Assembly: GCA_964599835.1 (NCBI GenBank)
Contig: CAZRHF010000001.1
Location: 1 to 64,000 of the forward strand
Direction: 5' to 3'
Length of the DNA: 64,000 bases
Source of the DNA: SFWF01 sp964599835
GTDB taxonomy: Bacteria > Bacillota > Clostridia > Oscillospirales > Acutalibacteraceae
The notes beneath the pieces were generated by a model, which was not told the origin of the DNA, ran no database searches, and worked only from the letters and a program-made list of their open reading frames with translations. Shown here piece after piece: positions 32,429 through 41,537 of this stretch; positions within the stretch are counted from its first letter, which is position 1, and the number at the start of each line of letters is the position of its first letter. Both the position numbers and the translations under genes were made by a program.

Positions 32429-35410
32429 ATGCTTAAACTCACCAACATTGTAAAGGAATACGAAGCCGGCGACAGTAAGGTCGTTGCGCTTAAGGGTGTC
32501 GATCTTGAGTTTCGAAAAAACGAATTTGTTTCAATACTCGGCCATTCGGGATGCGGTAAGACAACGTTGCTTAATATTATCGGCGGTCTTGATCGTTATA
32601 CCACCGGTGATCTTTCAATAAACGGAAGGTCCACCAAGGAGTTTAAGGCAAGAGATTGGGATGCCTACCGGAATCATTCCATAGGCTTTGTTTTCCAGTC
32701 CTATAACCTTATTCCTCATCAGACGGTTCTTTCCAACGTTGAGCTCGCTCTTACCCTCTCGGGTGTATCTAAAGCCGAAAGACGCGCACGCGCAAAAGAG
32801 GCTCTCGAAAAGGTCGGTCTCGGCGATCAGCTTAAGAAGAAGCCAACTCAGATGTCGGGCGGACAAATGCAACGTGTTGCTATCGCACGTGCTCTTGTAA
32901 ATGATCCCGAAATTCTCCTGGCGGATGAACCGACGGGTGCTCTCGATACCGAAACCAGCAAGCAGATAATGGAGATACTCCGTGAGATATCCGAAAACAA
33001 GCTGGTTATTATGGTAACCCATAATCCCGAGCTTGCTGACGAATACTCTAACCGTATTATTAAACTGGTTGACGGCAACGTAACCGCCGACTCCAATCCT
33101 TACGTTTCTGAGCCTGTTGTATCAGAAGATGACGAAGGCGGAAAAAAGAAAAAGGTTAAAAAGGCAAAGACCAAGAAGAGATCCATGTCCTTCCCCACCG
33201 CTCTTTCCCTTTCTCTTAATAATCTGATGACCAAAAAGGCCAGAACCATACTCACCTCCTTTGCAGGAAGTATCGGCATAATCGGAATTGCGCTTATTCT
33301 TGCCCTGTCAAACGGCATTCAGCTTTATATCAATCAAGTACAGGAAGAGACCCTCTCGTCTTACCCCATCACCATAGAGGCCGAAAGCGTTGATATGTCT
33401 GCGATGATCACCACCCTTATGGGTAATAACGCATCCAAGACCGATCACGACCTTGATAAGGTATATTCAAGCCCCGTTCTTAACGAGCTAATCAATTCTA
33501 TGACCAGCGCCACCATTACCGAGAATAATCTTAAGCCCTTCAAGGAATATCTCGATAATGCCGATACCGAGCTATCTTCCCTTATCTCGGCGCTTGATTA
33601 TTCTTATGCTTTCGATTTTAACGTCTTTTTTAAAGACGCCGACGGTAAGATAGTAAGGTCTGACGCGATGTCTCTTATGCAGGAATCTATCGGTATGAAT
33701 ATGGATATGACCGGCGTAAACAATCTTTCGGCCGGTATGAACCGTATGGAAATTTACGAAGAAATGCTTGCAGGTGAAAATGGAGCCCTTGTAAACGATC
33801 TCCTTTACGAGCAGTACGACGTAATAGCGGGAGATTGGCCCAAAGCCTATGATGAGATAGTTCTTGTTGTCAACGAAAACAACGAGGTAAGCGATTTTGC
33901 CCTGCTTGCTCTCGGACTCACCACAATGGAGGAAGCCAAGGAATCCTGGGATAAGATCGAAGCAGGAGCTGAGCTTGATACCGCAATTAAAAGCTGGACC
34001 TACGACGAGATCCGCAGTATGACCTTCAGTCTTGTTCCCTCTTATCTTTATTACGCTTACGATAAAAACACCGATACCTATCACGATATAAGCACCAGCG
34101 ACGCAGGTCTTGCTTATATGTATGATAACGGAATCAAGCTTAAGGTCAGCGGAATTATCCGTCCGAACGAGGATGCCACCGCCACTATGCTTATGGGAAC
34201 TATCGGCTATACCAAGGCACTTACCGATAAAATTATCGAACTTACCAATGAAAGCGATATTGCCAAGGCACAGCTGAGCGATTCTGAAACCGACGTAATC
34301 AGCGGTCTTCCCTTTGCATCTGCGGACGATAAAGAGCCAACCGATCTTGAAAAAGGCGCCGCATTCACCGAATATATCGGCACCCTCACCGACGCCGAAA
34401 AGGCTGAGCTTTACAAAGCTATCGCTTCCACTCCCGAACCTGAATTTGTTAAGCAAAGCGTAGATGCACAAATGCAGGGTATGGATCGCGAATATATTGA
34501 AACCGTTATGGTTGACGAATACGCCGCACAATCGGGAATCGATAAAGAGACTCTTCAGAGCTATCTTGCCGATATGTCCGACGAGGAACTTTACGCACAG
34601 ATCGAGGTTATGCTTACCGAAGCCTTTACCGCCAGCTTTACCGAGCAGACACTGGCCCAGCTAAACGCACTTCCTGAGGCAGCTCTCTTAATGCAGTTTA
34701 ACGGTTATTTTGCGCAGCTCGGCGAAGTAAGCGAGACAAATGCAGAAGATTACGCCGTCCTTTACGACGCCTATATGCCTCCCACACGCTCTGAAAGCAG
34801 TTATGAGGAAAACCTTTCTTTATTAGGTATAGTTTCGAAGGATTCACCTTCTGCAATCAATATTTATGCTTCGACCTTTGAGGCTAAAGACAAAATTGCC
34901 GACGCTATAGAAGAATACAATTCTACCGTTTCGGAAGAAGACCGTATCACCTACACCGACTACGTAGCGATGATGATGTCCTCGGTTACTATGATAATCA
35001 ACGTAATCTCGTACGTACTCATTGCATTTGTCGCCATATCCCTTGTTGTTTCCTCAATTATGATAGGAATCATCACCTATATTTCGGTGCTTGAAAGAAC
35101 AAAAGAGATCGGTATTCTGCGTGCTATCGGAGCTTCTAAGAAGGATATCTCCCGAGTCTTTAATGCCGAAACGCTTATCGTCGGCTTTGTGGCAGGAATG
35201 TTCGGAATAGGCATTACCCTTCTTCTTTGCTGGCCGGTAAACCTTATCATCAGAGGTCTTTCCGGAATTGAAAACATCGGCGCACAGCTACCTGTGACAG
35301 GTGCGATCGTTTTGGTTGTGATCAGTATGCTTCTCACCTTTATTGCAGGACTTATCCCCTCGGGTATTGCCGCTAAAAAGGATCCTGTAGTTGCGCTGAG
35401 AAGCGAATAA
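32429..35410 (+). CDS. ABC transporter, fused ATPase and FtsX-type permease
   Basis: A 993-residue fusion. Residues 1-225 form a MacB/LolD-type ATPase: Walker A GHSGCGKTT (38-46), signature MSGGQMQRVA, Walker B ILLADEPTGALD, switch His in VTHNPELAD. A lysine-rich linker follows (about 235-255), then an FtsX permease: one membrane helix (about 280-300), a large extracytoplasmic domain of about 550 residues, and three C-terminal helices (about 855-980) around ISVLERTKEIGILRAIGASKKDI. The topology is that of MacB-like mechanotransmission pumps, often exporting peptides or resisting antimicrobial peptides. Substrate unknown. Ribosome site AAAGGAG. Confidence 0.88.
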   Translation: MLKLTNIVKEYEAGDSKVVALKGVDLEFRKNEFVSILGHSGCGKTTLLNIIGGLDRYTTGDLSINGRSTKEFKARDWDAYRNHSIGFVFQSYNLIPHQTVLSNVELALTLSGVSKAERRARAKEALEKVGLGDQLKKKPTQMSGGQMQRVAIARALVNDPEILLADEPTGALDTETSKQIMEILREISENKLVIMVTHNPELADEYSNRIIKLVDGNVTADSNPYVSEPVVSEDDEGGKKKKVKKAKTKKRSMSFPTALSLSLNNLMTKKARTILTSFAGSIGIIGIALILALSNGIQLYINQVQEETLSSYPITIEAESVDMSAMITTLMGNNASKTDHDLDKVYSSPVLNELINSMTSATITENNLKPFKEYLDNADTELSSLISALDYSYAFDFNVFFKDADGKIVRSDAMSLMQESIGMNMDMTGVNNLSAGMNRMEIYEEMLAGENGALVNDLLYEQYDVIAGDWPKAYDEIVLVVNENNEVSDFALLALGLTTMEEAKESWDKIEAGAELDTAIKSWTYDEIRSMTFSLVPSYLYYAYDKNTDTYHDISTSDAGLAYMYDNGIKLKVSGIIRPNEDATATMLMGTIGYTKALTDKIIELTNESDIAKAQLSDSETDVISGLPFASADDKEPTDLEKGAAFTEYIGTLTDAEKAELYKAIASTPEPEFVKQSVDAQMQGMDREYIETVMVDEYAAQSGIDKETLQSYLADMSDEELYAQIEVMLTEAFTASFTEQTLAQLNALPEAALLMQFNGYFAQLGEVSETNAEDYAVLYDAYMPPTRSESSYEENLSLLGIVSKDSPSAINIYASTFEAKDKIADAIEEYNSTVSEEDRITYTDYVAMMMSSVTMIINVISYVLIAFVAISLVVSSIMIGIITYISVLERTKEIGILRAIGASKKDISRVFNAETLIVGFVAGMFGIGITLLLCWPVNLIIRGLSGIENIGAQLPVTGAIVLVVISMLLTFIAGLIPSGIAAKKDPVVALRSE

Positions 35411-35422
35411 TCGGAGGTACAG

Positions 35423-35836
35423 ATGAACTTTCGCTATAAGCTTGCACAGTTTTTCTACGGTAGATATCTTTCCTACGGAATAGATGCTTTAACCGTCATT
35501 CTTACGGTGTTCAGTTTAATAATCTCTATAGTAAACATTTTTGTTGGGAGCATATTGCTCTATCTTTTTCAAACCGCTCTGCTCATATATATGATCTTCC
35601 GTTTGCTTTCCAAGAATATCGCCAAACGGCAGAAGGAAAACAAGGTTTTTGCCGATTTCTTTGCAGAGATCAAAGCTTCAAAAAAACTGAAGGAGCGAAT
35701 CAAAAGTGAGAGAAACACCCACGTTTACAAAAAGTGTCCGCACTGTAAAGTTGTTCTGAGATTGCCGAGGAAGCCCGGCGACCACACCGTTAAGTGTCCG
35801 CGTTGCGGCGACTCCTTTAAACTTAAAGTAAAATAA
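35423..35836 (+). CDS. Membrane-anchored zinc-ribbon protein
   Basis: A 137-residue protein of unknown function. The N-terminal half has two predicted membrane helices (about residues 20-60), then a basic helical segment, then a C-terminal zinc ribbon with C105/C108 (CPHC) and C125/C128 (CPRC). The pattern resembles small clostridial zinc-ribbon membrane proteins. It begins 12 bases after the ABC fusion with GGAGGT upstream and shares its transcript, so it may be an accessory of that transporter (inference). Confidence 0.78.
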   Translation: MNFRYKLAQFFYGRYLSYGIDALTVILTVFSLIISIVNIFVGSILLYLFQTALLIYMIFRLLSKNIAKRQKENKVFADFFAEIKASKKLKERIKSERNTHVYKKCPHCKVVLRLPRKPGDHTVKCPRCGDSFKLKVK

Positions 35837-35837
35837 C

Positions 35838-35866
35838 AAAATCGACCCGACATCGGGTCGATTTTT
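35838..35866 (+). terminator. Terminator of the ABC/zinc-ribbon operon
   Basis: Arms AAATCGACCCGA and TCGGGTCGATTT with a two-base apex, followed by a T-rich tract, right after the zinc-ribbon gene stop. Confidence 0.87.
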
Positions 35867-35867
35867 G

Positions 35868-35896
35868 TTGTTATTCAGAGCTTTTTGTGATACAAT
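35868..35896 (+). promoter_or_regulatory. SigA promoter of the GDSL hydrolase gene
   Basis: -35 TTGTTA (35868-35873), a 17-base spacer, -10 TACAAT (35891-35896) with TG plus one base before it. Confidence 0.68.
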
Positions 35897-35926
35897 ACAT
35901 AGGATAAATTTGTTAGGAGCAATAAT

Positions 35927-37075
35927 ATGAATTATACCAAATGGGTAAACGGATGGGGACTCGGTGTCACCCACCCACCTTTAAATGAGGCACAATGGGC
36001 CAAGGATACAACCGTGCGGTACGTGCTTATAAACTCGCTTGATGCCGGTGCGGTACGACTTAAATTTTCAAACCGTTTCGGTGATGAGGCGGCAGAACTG
36101 AGCGAAGTGACTGTCGCAATATCCGACGACGGAAAATGCAAGATCCTGCCCGACACCACTGTTAACGTAACCTTTGACGGAAATAAAAGCGGTACCATTC
36201 CCCCTCACGGCGAGCTGATAAGCGATCCCGTCAGATTTGAGATAAAATCGGGACAAAAGCTTGCCGTAAGCATTTATTTCGAAAAATTCACCCAAATGAA
36301 CACCGGCTTTACCTATGAAAACACCTATATGGTGCGTAGATTCATCGAAGGCAACCACACCCATTCGGACGACCTCGACTTTTATAAAATGTCCTTCTCG
36401 GCCGCCTACAATTTCCTTTGGAGCGTAGATTTTTTGACATATCAAGACAGCTTTTCCATTGCCGCCTTCGGAGATTCTATAACCTCCCAGGAGTGGGTCG
36501 ATATTCTTGCACATAGGCTGATAGAAAGCGGAAACGGCAGGCGCGCAATAGTACGACGCGCCGTAAGCGGAAGCCGTCTCAGAGGCTGTTACCCCGCCTT
36601 ATCCTATTTTCATTACGGAGAAGGCGGTATGACAAGATTTGTCCGCGAGGTTTCACATGACGGAGTTGAGGGCGTAATAATCCTTCACGGAATCAATGAC
36701 ATCATTCATCCCGACGGAAAAAATCCGATGAGACCTATGAGCAATATGCCCACACCCGAATCGCTTGCCGAAGGCGTCAGTGAGTATATCACTGCCGCAA
36801 AAAATTTAAATTTGCGCACCTATCTATGCACACTTCTCCCCTTTAAAAACTGGCGCACCTACGACGAAAACCGAAACGAAATACGCAATAGCTTTAACGA
36901 GTGGATACGCACACAACAGCTTACCGACGGATTTTTTGATTTTGACAAAGCCGTACGGGATCCTGCCGACCCTGCGGCATTTTCACCCGAGTGTAACCGC
37001 GGCGATAATCTGCACGCAAGTGTAGAAGGCTACAGAAGAATGGCCGAAGCCATTGATATGAACATATTTAAGTAA
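35927..37075 (+). CDS. SGNH/GDSL-type hydrolase
   Basis: A 382-residue predicted esterase. The N-terminal about 170 residues are a beta-sandwich-like accessory domain. The SGNH core follows: block I FGDSIT with the nucleophile S184, a block II glycine near AVSGSRL, block III GINDI (Asn), and block V DNLHASVEGY with the catalytic Asp/His. No signal peptide is present, so it acts in the cytoplasm. Such proteins often deacetylate glycans or xylo-oligosaccharides; the substrate here is unknown. Monocistronic, with AGGAG 7 bases before the ATG and a terminator shared with the convergent gtrA gene. Confidence 0.85.
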   Translation: MNYTKWVNGWGLGVTHPPLNEAQWAKDTTVRYVLINSLDAGAVRLKFSNRFGDEAAELSEVTVAISDDGKCKILPDTTVNVTFDGNKSGTIPPHGELISDPVRFEIKSGQKLAVSIYFEKFTQMNTGFTYENTYMVRRFIEGNHTHSDDLDFYKMSFSAAYNFLWSVDFLTYQDSFSIAAFGDSITSQEWVDILAHRLIESGNGRRAIVRRAVSGSRLRGCYPALSYFHYGEGGMTRFVREVSHDGVEGVIILHGINDIIHPDGKNPMRPMSNMPTPESLAEGVSEYITAAKNLNLRTYLCTLLPFKNWRTYDENRNEIRNSFNEWIRTQQLTDGFFDFDKAVRDPADPAAFSPECNRGDNLHASVEGYRRMAEAIDMNIFK

Positions 37076-37080
37076 AATGA

Positions 37081-37102
37081 AACCCCTTCATATGAAGGGG
37101 TT
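37081..37102. terminator. Bidirectional terminator between convergent genes
   Basis: Inverted repeat AACCCCTTCA/TGAAGGGGTT between the GDSL and GtrA genes, with AT-rich flanks on both sides. Confidence 0.72.
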
Positions 37103-37106
37103 ATTA

Positions 37107-37535
37107 TTAATCTTCTTTCTTCCTAAACACGATGACCTTACTGCAGGTATAGTTCAGAATAATGACGATGACGCTTGCAATAAGCTTTGCAACGAAACCT
37201 TCTATTCCGAAAAGAGATCCGGTAATGCCGAGATCAATAAACATTGCAGGAGCAAAAATATCGATTATCCCGGTTGCGGCACGCGAAGCTCCGAAAGAGA
37301 CTGCCTCACGTATTACGGTTTTGGCACTTCGGCCTCTGCTTTGAAAGACGAAAAGCTTATTGGTAACGAAAGCAAAAATAACTGCAACAAGACAAGCAAA
37401 TGCGTTACTGACCGTAATGTCAAGATGAAACAGTTCAACGCATAAGCAGTAGGTAAACCAGTTTGAGAATGTCGTTCCGCATCCGAAAAGAACGTAAAGC
37501 AGTCCTTCGCGGTGCCTCTTCAATAAGTCAATCAT
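37107..37535 (-). CDS. GtrA family membrane protein
   Basis: A 142-residue protein with four predicted membrane helices and the GtrA-like pattern (YVLFGCGTTFSNWFTYCL near the N-terminus, NKLFVF in the centre, ending with YTCSKVIVFRKKE). GtrA proteins are proposed flippases for lipid-linked sugars used in cell-wall or O-antigen decoration. I chose the ATG at 37533-37535 because AGAAGGA lies upstream; the frame runs 29 codons further but overlaps the glycosyltransferase gene. It follows that gene by 22 bases, so the two form a glycan-decoration pair. Confidence 0.86.
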   Translation of the reverse strand: MIDLLKRHREGLLYVLFGCGTTFSNWFTYCLCVELFHLDITVSNAFACLVAVIFAFVTNKLFVFQSRGRSAKTVIREAVSFGASRAATGIIDIFAPAMFIDLGITGSLFGIEGFVAKLIASVIVIILNYTCSKVIVFRKKED

Positions 37536-37557
37536 AGTTGATCCTTCTAAAATATGA

Positions 37558-38538
37558 TTAGCCAAACGGCATTGCAATGAATCCGAGTAGTGTCCCAAGC
37601 CCATAAGATAAATGAACGGCAAAAATGACAGCGGGTAAAAGCAGGAAAGACGTCAAAGATTTATTCGTTCCAAATCCTGCAAGAAAGATGAGCAAAGTCA
37701 GCAGGTATATTACCGAAATCAAAACAAGGGGTATTGCAAAGCCGAAAAGCATTAAAAAAACAGAAAATAATAACGCAAGCGTAAAGAAAAAGGGCACAAA
37801 ATGAAAGACGGAAAAACAGTAAGGGGAGTGTTTAAGCGTCTTTGCAACCCAAAAGCCGTTTAAAAATTTTTGCTTAAGCATTAAAGAGAAGGTCCTTCTC
37901 ACGTACTGATAGTAAACTATACCGGGAGAGTAGCAAAGGCGAAAGCCTGCCCTTCTTATTCGGTAGCACATATCGTTATCTTCGCTTCGGGGAAGCTTTT
38001 CGTTAAATTTACCTACCTTTTCAAAAACCTCCCGCCGGTACATTCCGCAAAACAAAGAACTGACGTACATAGGCTTGGAGCTTGTCCGATAAGGAGCAAC
38101 ACTGCTTCCGACAGGAGAATTCTCTGCTTCAAGCAAAAGCTTTCCGAAAAAGTCGTGACGGTCGGTTATACAGGGCCGTCGTCCTCCGACAGCTACCTCA
38201 CCGCTTTCAAGCAACTGTGCGTTCTTGGAAATAAAGTCTTCAGGGATACGCGCGTGGGCGTCTATGCGTATCAGTGCGTCTCCGGTAAAACGGTCGATGG
38301 CGATGTTATGACCGCTTGGGATAAGCTTTTTTTCATTTGTGAAAAGCCTGCAGGTCAGAAATCCGTGGTTCTCAGCTGTGAAACGATTCATAATTTGGTA
38401 AGTTCCGTCGGTGGAACAACTGTCGATAAGAAGAATTTCGAGCTTATCGTGAGGATAATCCTGACGGCAGATATCGCTTAAAAGGTCAGGTAAATATGCG
38501 GCTTCGTTATATGCAACAACAGCAATTGAAACGACCAT
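37558..38538 (-). CDS. Glycosyltransferase family 2 (ExoA-like), membrane-bound
   Basis: A 326-residue enzyme with an N-terminal GT-A domain: VSIAVVAYNEAAYLPDLL, nucleotide-binding DSCSTDGT, the DxD-like DAHARI, and the acceptor/base region LPRSEDNDMCYRIRRAGF. About three membrane helices fill the C-terminal 100 residues. It resembles ExoA-type polysaccharide glycosyltransferases, which transfer a sugar to a lipid-linked acceptor on the cytoplasmic face. No strong ribosome site was seen. The partner GtrA gene lies downstream. Confidence 0.9.
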   Translation of the reverse strand: MVVSIAVVAYNEAAYLPDLLSDICRQDYPHDKLEILLIDSCSTDGTYQIMNRFTAENHGFLTCRLFTNEKKLIPSGHNIAIDRFTGDALIRIDAHARIPEDFISKNAQLLESGEVAVGGRRPCITDRHDFFGKLLLEAENSPVGSSVAPYRTSSKPMYVSSLFCGMYRREVFEKVGKFNEKLPRSEDNDMCYRIRRAGFRLCYSPGIVYYQYVRRTFSLMLKQKFLNGFWVAKTLKHSPYCFSVFHFVPFFFTLALLFSVFLMLFGFAIPLVLISVIYLLTLLIFLAGFGTNKSLTSFLLLPAVIFAVHLSYGLGTLLGFIAMPFG

Positions 38539-38567
38539 AAATTAAACTTTACACTCTTTCATATAGT

Positions 38568-38595
38568 ATTATAACACACTTTAATAAAAGTTTAA
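38568..38595 (-). promoter_or_regulatory. Promoter of the glycosyltransferase-gtrA pair
   Basis: Minus strand: -10 TATAAT (38568-38573) with an extended TG, and a weak -35 TTAAAC (38590-38595) at 16 bases. Confidence 0.48.
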
Positions 38596-38615
38596 AGAAA
38601 TTTTTTATTATTTGT

Positions 38616-38644
38616 TTGACATCGGGAGAAATACGGGGTAAAAT
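38616..38644 (+). promoter_or_regulatory. SigA promoter of the YbaK gene
   Basis: -35 TTGACA (38616-38621, perfect), a 17-base spacer, -10 TAAAAT (38639-38644), followed by the ribosome site GGAGG. Confidence 0.75.
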
Positions 38645-38667
38645 CAATAAAATCGGAGGTAATAAAT

Positions 38668-39138
38668 ATGTCTATTGAAAAGGTAAGAGATTACTTTAAA
38701 TCATTTGGAATTGACGATAGAATTATGGAATTCAGCGTCTCGAGCGCAACCGTCGCGCTTGCCGCAGAGGCCCTCGGGTGTGAGCCAGCGCGCATTGCAA
38801 AAACGCTTTCATTTATCGTCGGAAACGGATGTATTCTTGTCGTAGCTGCAGGCGATGCCAAGATCGACAATCAAAAGTTCAAAGCCTTCTTCGGCACCAA
38901 AGCTAAAATGCCTGCTCCCGACGCGGTAGAGGAGTTTTGCGGACACGCTGTCGGCGGTGTTTGTCCCTTTGCAGTAAAAGAAGGCGTCAAGGTTTATCTC
39001 GACGTTTCTCTTAACAGGTTTGAAACCGTCTTCCCTGCGTGCGGAAGCAGTAACAGCGCAATAGAGCTCACCATTGACGAAATTAAAAAGTATGCAAACT
39101 CTGACGAAACGGTTGATGTCTGTAAAGATTGGGTATAA
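38668..39138 (+). CDS. YbaK/EbsC family protein (aminoacyl-tRNA deacylase-like)
   Basis: A 156-residue single-domain protein of the YbaK/ProX family, which clears mischarged tRNAs such as Cys-tRNA(Pro). Seen: AAEALGCEPARIAKTLSFIV with the conserved lysine, ILVVAAGDAKIDNQKFKAFFG, the GHAVGGVCPFAV loop typical of this fold, and FPACGSSNSAIELT near the end. It could equally be a ProXp-type deacylase of other specificity. Monocistronic with its own promoter and terminator. Confidence 0.9.
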   Translation: MSIEKVRDYFKSFGIDDRIMEFSVSSATVALAAEALGCEPARIAKTLSFIVGNGCILVVAAGDAKIDNQKFKAFFGTKAKMPAPDAVEEFCGHAVGGVCPFAVKEGVKVYLDVSLNRFETVFPACGSSNSAIELTIDEIKKYANSDETVDVCKDWV

Positions 39139-39143
39139 AAATA

Positions 39144-39172
39144 CGGCTGTCTCACTTAGTGTGAGACAGCCG
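39144..39172. terminator. Terminator between YbaK and malQ
   Basis: Arms CGGCTGTCTCAC and GTGAGACAGCCG with a five-base loop. AT-rich flanks on both sides allow use in either direction. Confidence 0.8.
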
Positions 39173-39180
39173 CTTATATT

Positions 39181-40668
39181 TTATTCCTCTTCTTCCCTTG
39201 CTCTTCCGTAAAGCTTTGTATTCTCGGCAACTATTTCGGCAAGCCAGTCATTGATACAACCTGCATTTATTCTCCATTGCCAGTTTCCTCCTACCGTTGA
39301 AGGAACGTTGATTCTTGCTTTAGAGTCAAGACCGATAATGTCCTGCATAGTCAGTATACACATATCGCCGACCGAAGAAAGAGCTGAACGCATCATAGCC
39401 CAATTAAAGCCCTCGTTATCGTCTACATGGAGGTATTTCCTTGCAATACTTACTTCCTCCGCCGACGCACTTTCGGTCCAGCCGATAATAGTATCGTTAT
39501 CGTGGGTTCCCGTATAGACCACGCAGTTGCTTACGTAATTATGGGGCAGATAGCCACTGCTACAGCTTTCGTCGAAGGCAAACTGTATTACCTTCATTCC
39601 GGGATAGCCTGATTTTTTAAGCATCTTATGAACCTCAGGAGTCAGAAAACCCAGATCCTCTGCAATAATTGGAAGATCATCCCCAAATGCCTTTTTGAAC
39701 TCGTTGAACAGAGCCATATTCGGTCCCTTCATCCATTTACCCTTTCTTGCAGTTTTCTCTCCGTAGGGAATGGCGTAAAAGGATTCGAAACCGCGAAAAT
39801 GATCGATTCGCACCATATCGTAAAGTTTAAGGGCAAAGCCAAGTCTTTTCTTCCACCAGGTATAACCGTCCTTTTTCATACGAGGCCAATCATAAAGAGG
39901 ATTCCCCCATAGCTGACCGTCTTCCGAAAAGGCATCCGGAGGACAACCTGCCACGTCGGTGGGCTTGAGGTCTTTATCTAAAATAAACTGCGACGGCTCC
40001 GACCATACGTCGGCAGAATCGTAGGCAACGTATATAGGAATATCGCCGATTATACCTATTCCCTGTTCATTTGCATACGTTTTAAGCTTTGACCACTGCT
40101 GACCGAATTTAAACTGAACGAAACGGTAGAACTCGATATTGTCTATTTCTTTTAACCTGATCTCTTCAATAACTGCAGGCTCTCTGAAGCGAAGTTCGTC
40201 CTCCCACTCATCCCAAGCGCGGTCATCGTGAAGATTTTTAAGGCACATAAAAAGGCAGTATTCGTCCAGCCAGTATGCATTCTCATCACAAAAGGTTTTA
40301 TATTCCTTGTCGGGTCTGAACCTTGAAAAAGCGACTCTGAGCATTCTAAGACGGTTTTCGTAAAGCTTACCGTAGTCTATTGACGAGGCGTCGTTTCCGA
40401 AATCAAAAGAACTGAATTCCTCCGAAGTCAGAAGCTCCTCTTCAATCAAAAGCTCGGGATCGATAAAATAAGGATTGCCCGCATAGGCCGAAAAGGACTG
40501 ATAGGGCGAATCGCCGTAGTTGGTTGGGTTTAATGGCAGTATCTGCCACCAGGACTGTTTTGAAGCCTTTAAAAAATCTACAAATCGGTAGGCCTCTTTA
40601 CCGAATGTGCCTATTCCTCCTGCCGAGGGCAGAGAAAACACAGGCATTAATATTCCGCAGGTACGCAT
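39181..40668 (-). CDS. malQ: 4-alpha-glucanotransferase (MalQ, GH77)
   Basis: Transfers alpha-1,4-glucan segments between maltodextrins in the cytoplasm. The 495-residue protein has the GH77 hallmarks: LPSAGGIGTFG at the N-terminus, WWQILPLNPTNYGDSPYQS, the nucleophile region RIDHFRGFESFYAIP, acid/base IIAEDLGFLTPEV, and YTGTHDNDTIIGW. GGAG precedes the ATG. It lies 32 bases after the second sugar permease gene and is the last gene of that operon, which points to maltodextrin as the transported substrate. Confidence 0.95.
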   Translation of the reverse strand: MRTCGILMPVFSLPSAGGIGTFGKEAYRFVDFLKASKQSWWQILPLNPTNYGDSPYQSFSAYAGNPYFIDPELLIEEELLTSEEFSSFDFGNDASSIDYGKLYENRLRMLRVAFSRFRPDKEYKTFCDENAYWLDEYCLFMCLKNLHDDRAWDEWEDELRFREPAVIEEIRLKEIDNIEFYRFVQFKFGQQWSKLKTYANEQGIGIIGDIPIYVAYDSADVWSEPSQFILDKDLKPTDVAGCPPDAFSEDGQLWGNPLYDWPRMKKDGYTWWKKRLGFALKLYDMVRIDHFRGFESFYAIPYGEKTARKGKWMKGPNMALFNEFKKAFGDDLPIIAEDLGFLTPEVHKMLKKSGYPGMKVIQFAFDESCSSGYLPHNYVSNCVVYTGTHDNDTIIGWTESASAEEVSIARKYLHVDDNEGFNWAMMRSALSSVGDMCILTMQDIIGLDSKARINVPSTVGGNWQWRINAGCINDWLAEIVAENTKLYGRAREEEE

Positions 40669-40700
40669 AATTTACTCCGATCTTTGTAATATAGGCGCCG

Positions 40701-41537
40701 TCAACCCTTGACTGCACCCGAAAGCACACCTTTTATTATATGCTTTTGACAAAAAAAGTAAATAGAAATTATCGGAATAAGGCATAAAATTATTAACGCC
40801 ATAGTTGCTCCGTAGTCGATTTGACCGTAACTGCCCTGCAGATACTGTATCTGAATGGGAATAGTTCTGTATTCGCGCTTATCAAGAACAAGATAAGGAA
40901 GCAGATAATCGTTCCATACCCACATAATTTCAAGGATAGCTACCGAAATATAGGTAGATTTCATTATTGGGGCAACTACCTTGAAAAATATCTGTAAAGT
41001 ATTACAGCCATCGATGGTGGCCGCCTCCTCTATCTCCAGCGGTATGCTTCTGATAAACCCGCTGAAAAGGAATACCGCAAGACCTGCTCCAAAGCCGAGA
41101 TAGACCACCGGAATGGTAAAGGGAGTATCAAGAGAAAGCTTGTCGGCAGTTTTAGAAAGGGTAAACATTACCATCTGAAAAGGAACTACCATAGAGAAAA
41201 TGCAAAAGTAGTAGAGGGTTCTGCAAAAAATACTGTCTACTCGGTTTATATACCAGGCCGCCATCGAGGTACAAAGCAGAATAAGTCCGACCGAGAGGAT
41301 AGTTATTATAAAGCTGTAAAGAATCGCAAGATAAAAGGGATAGTTTCCCTGAAAGATACCTTTTAAATAGTTTTCGAGCCCTGCAAAGCTTTGAATATCC
41401 GGCAGAGAAAACAGAGAGGTCTTGATTGAATCGTTGGTTTTAAAGGAATTAATTAAAACTATAACAACAGGAAGTACCCACACAGTGGATATGAGGGTAA
41501 AAAACACACTTGAAAACGCCTTTGAAAACCTTCTCAT
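40701..41537 (-). CDS. Carbohydrate ABC transporter permease (MalG-type)
   Basis: A 278-residue inner-membrane permease with six predicted helices. The cytoplasmic EAA loop that docks the ATPase reads EIEEAATIDGCNTLQIFFKVVAPI. It is the MalG/CUT1-type half of the sugar channel and overlaps the MalF-type gene by four bases (ATGA). No ATPase gene lies nearby, so a shared MsmX/MsmK-type ATPase is expected, as in many Firmicutes (established for other CUT1 systems). Confidence 0.93.
   Translation of the reverse strand: MRRFSKAFSSVFFTLISTVWVLPVVIVLINSFKTNDSIKTSLFSLPDIQSFAGLENYLKGIFQGNYPFYLAILYSFIITILSVGLILLCTSMAAWYINRVDSIFCRTLYYFCIFSMVVPFQMVMFTLSKTADKLSLDTPFTIPVVYLGFGAGLAVFLFSGFIRSIPLEIEEAATIDGCNTLQIFFKVVAPIMKSTYISVAILEIMWVWNDYLLPYLVLDKREYRTIPIQIQYLQGSYGQIDYGATMALIILCLIPIISIYFFCQKHIIKGVLSGAVKG

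Noticed and set aside
33572..34531. A 319-codon open frame antisense to the ABC transporter fusion
   Set aside because: It lies fully inside a gene with clear ABC motifs in the other direction, has no ribosome site or recognisable domain, and shows codon composition expected of a shadow frame.
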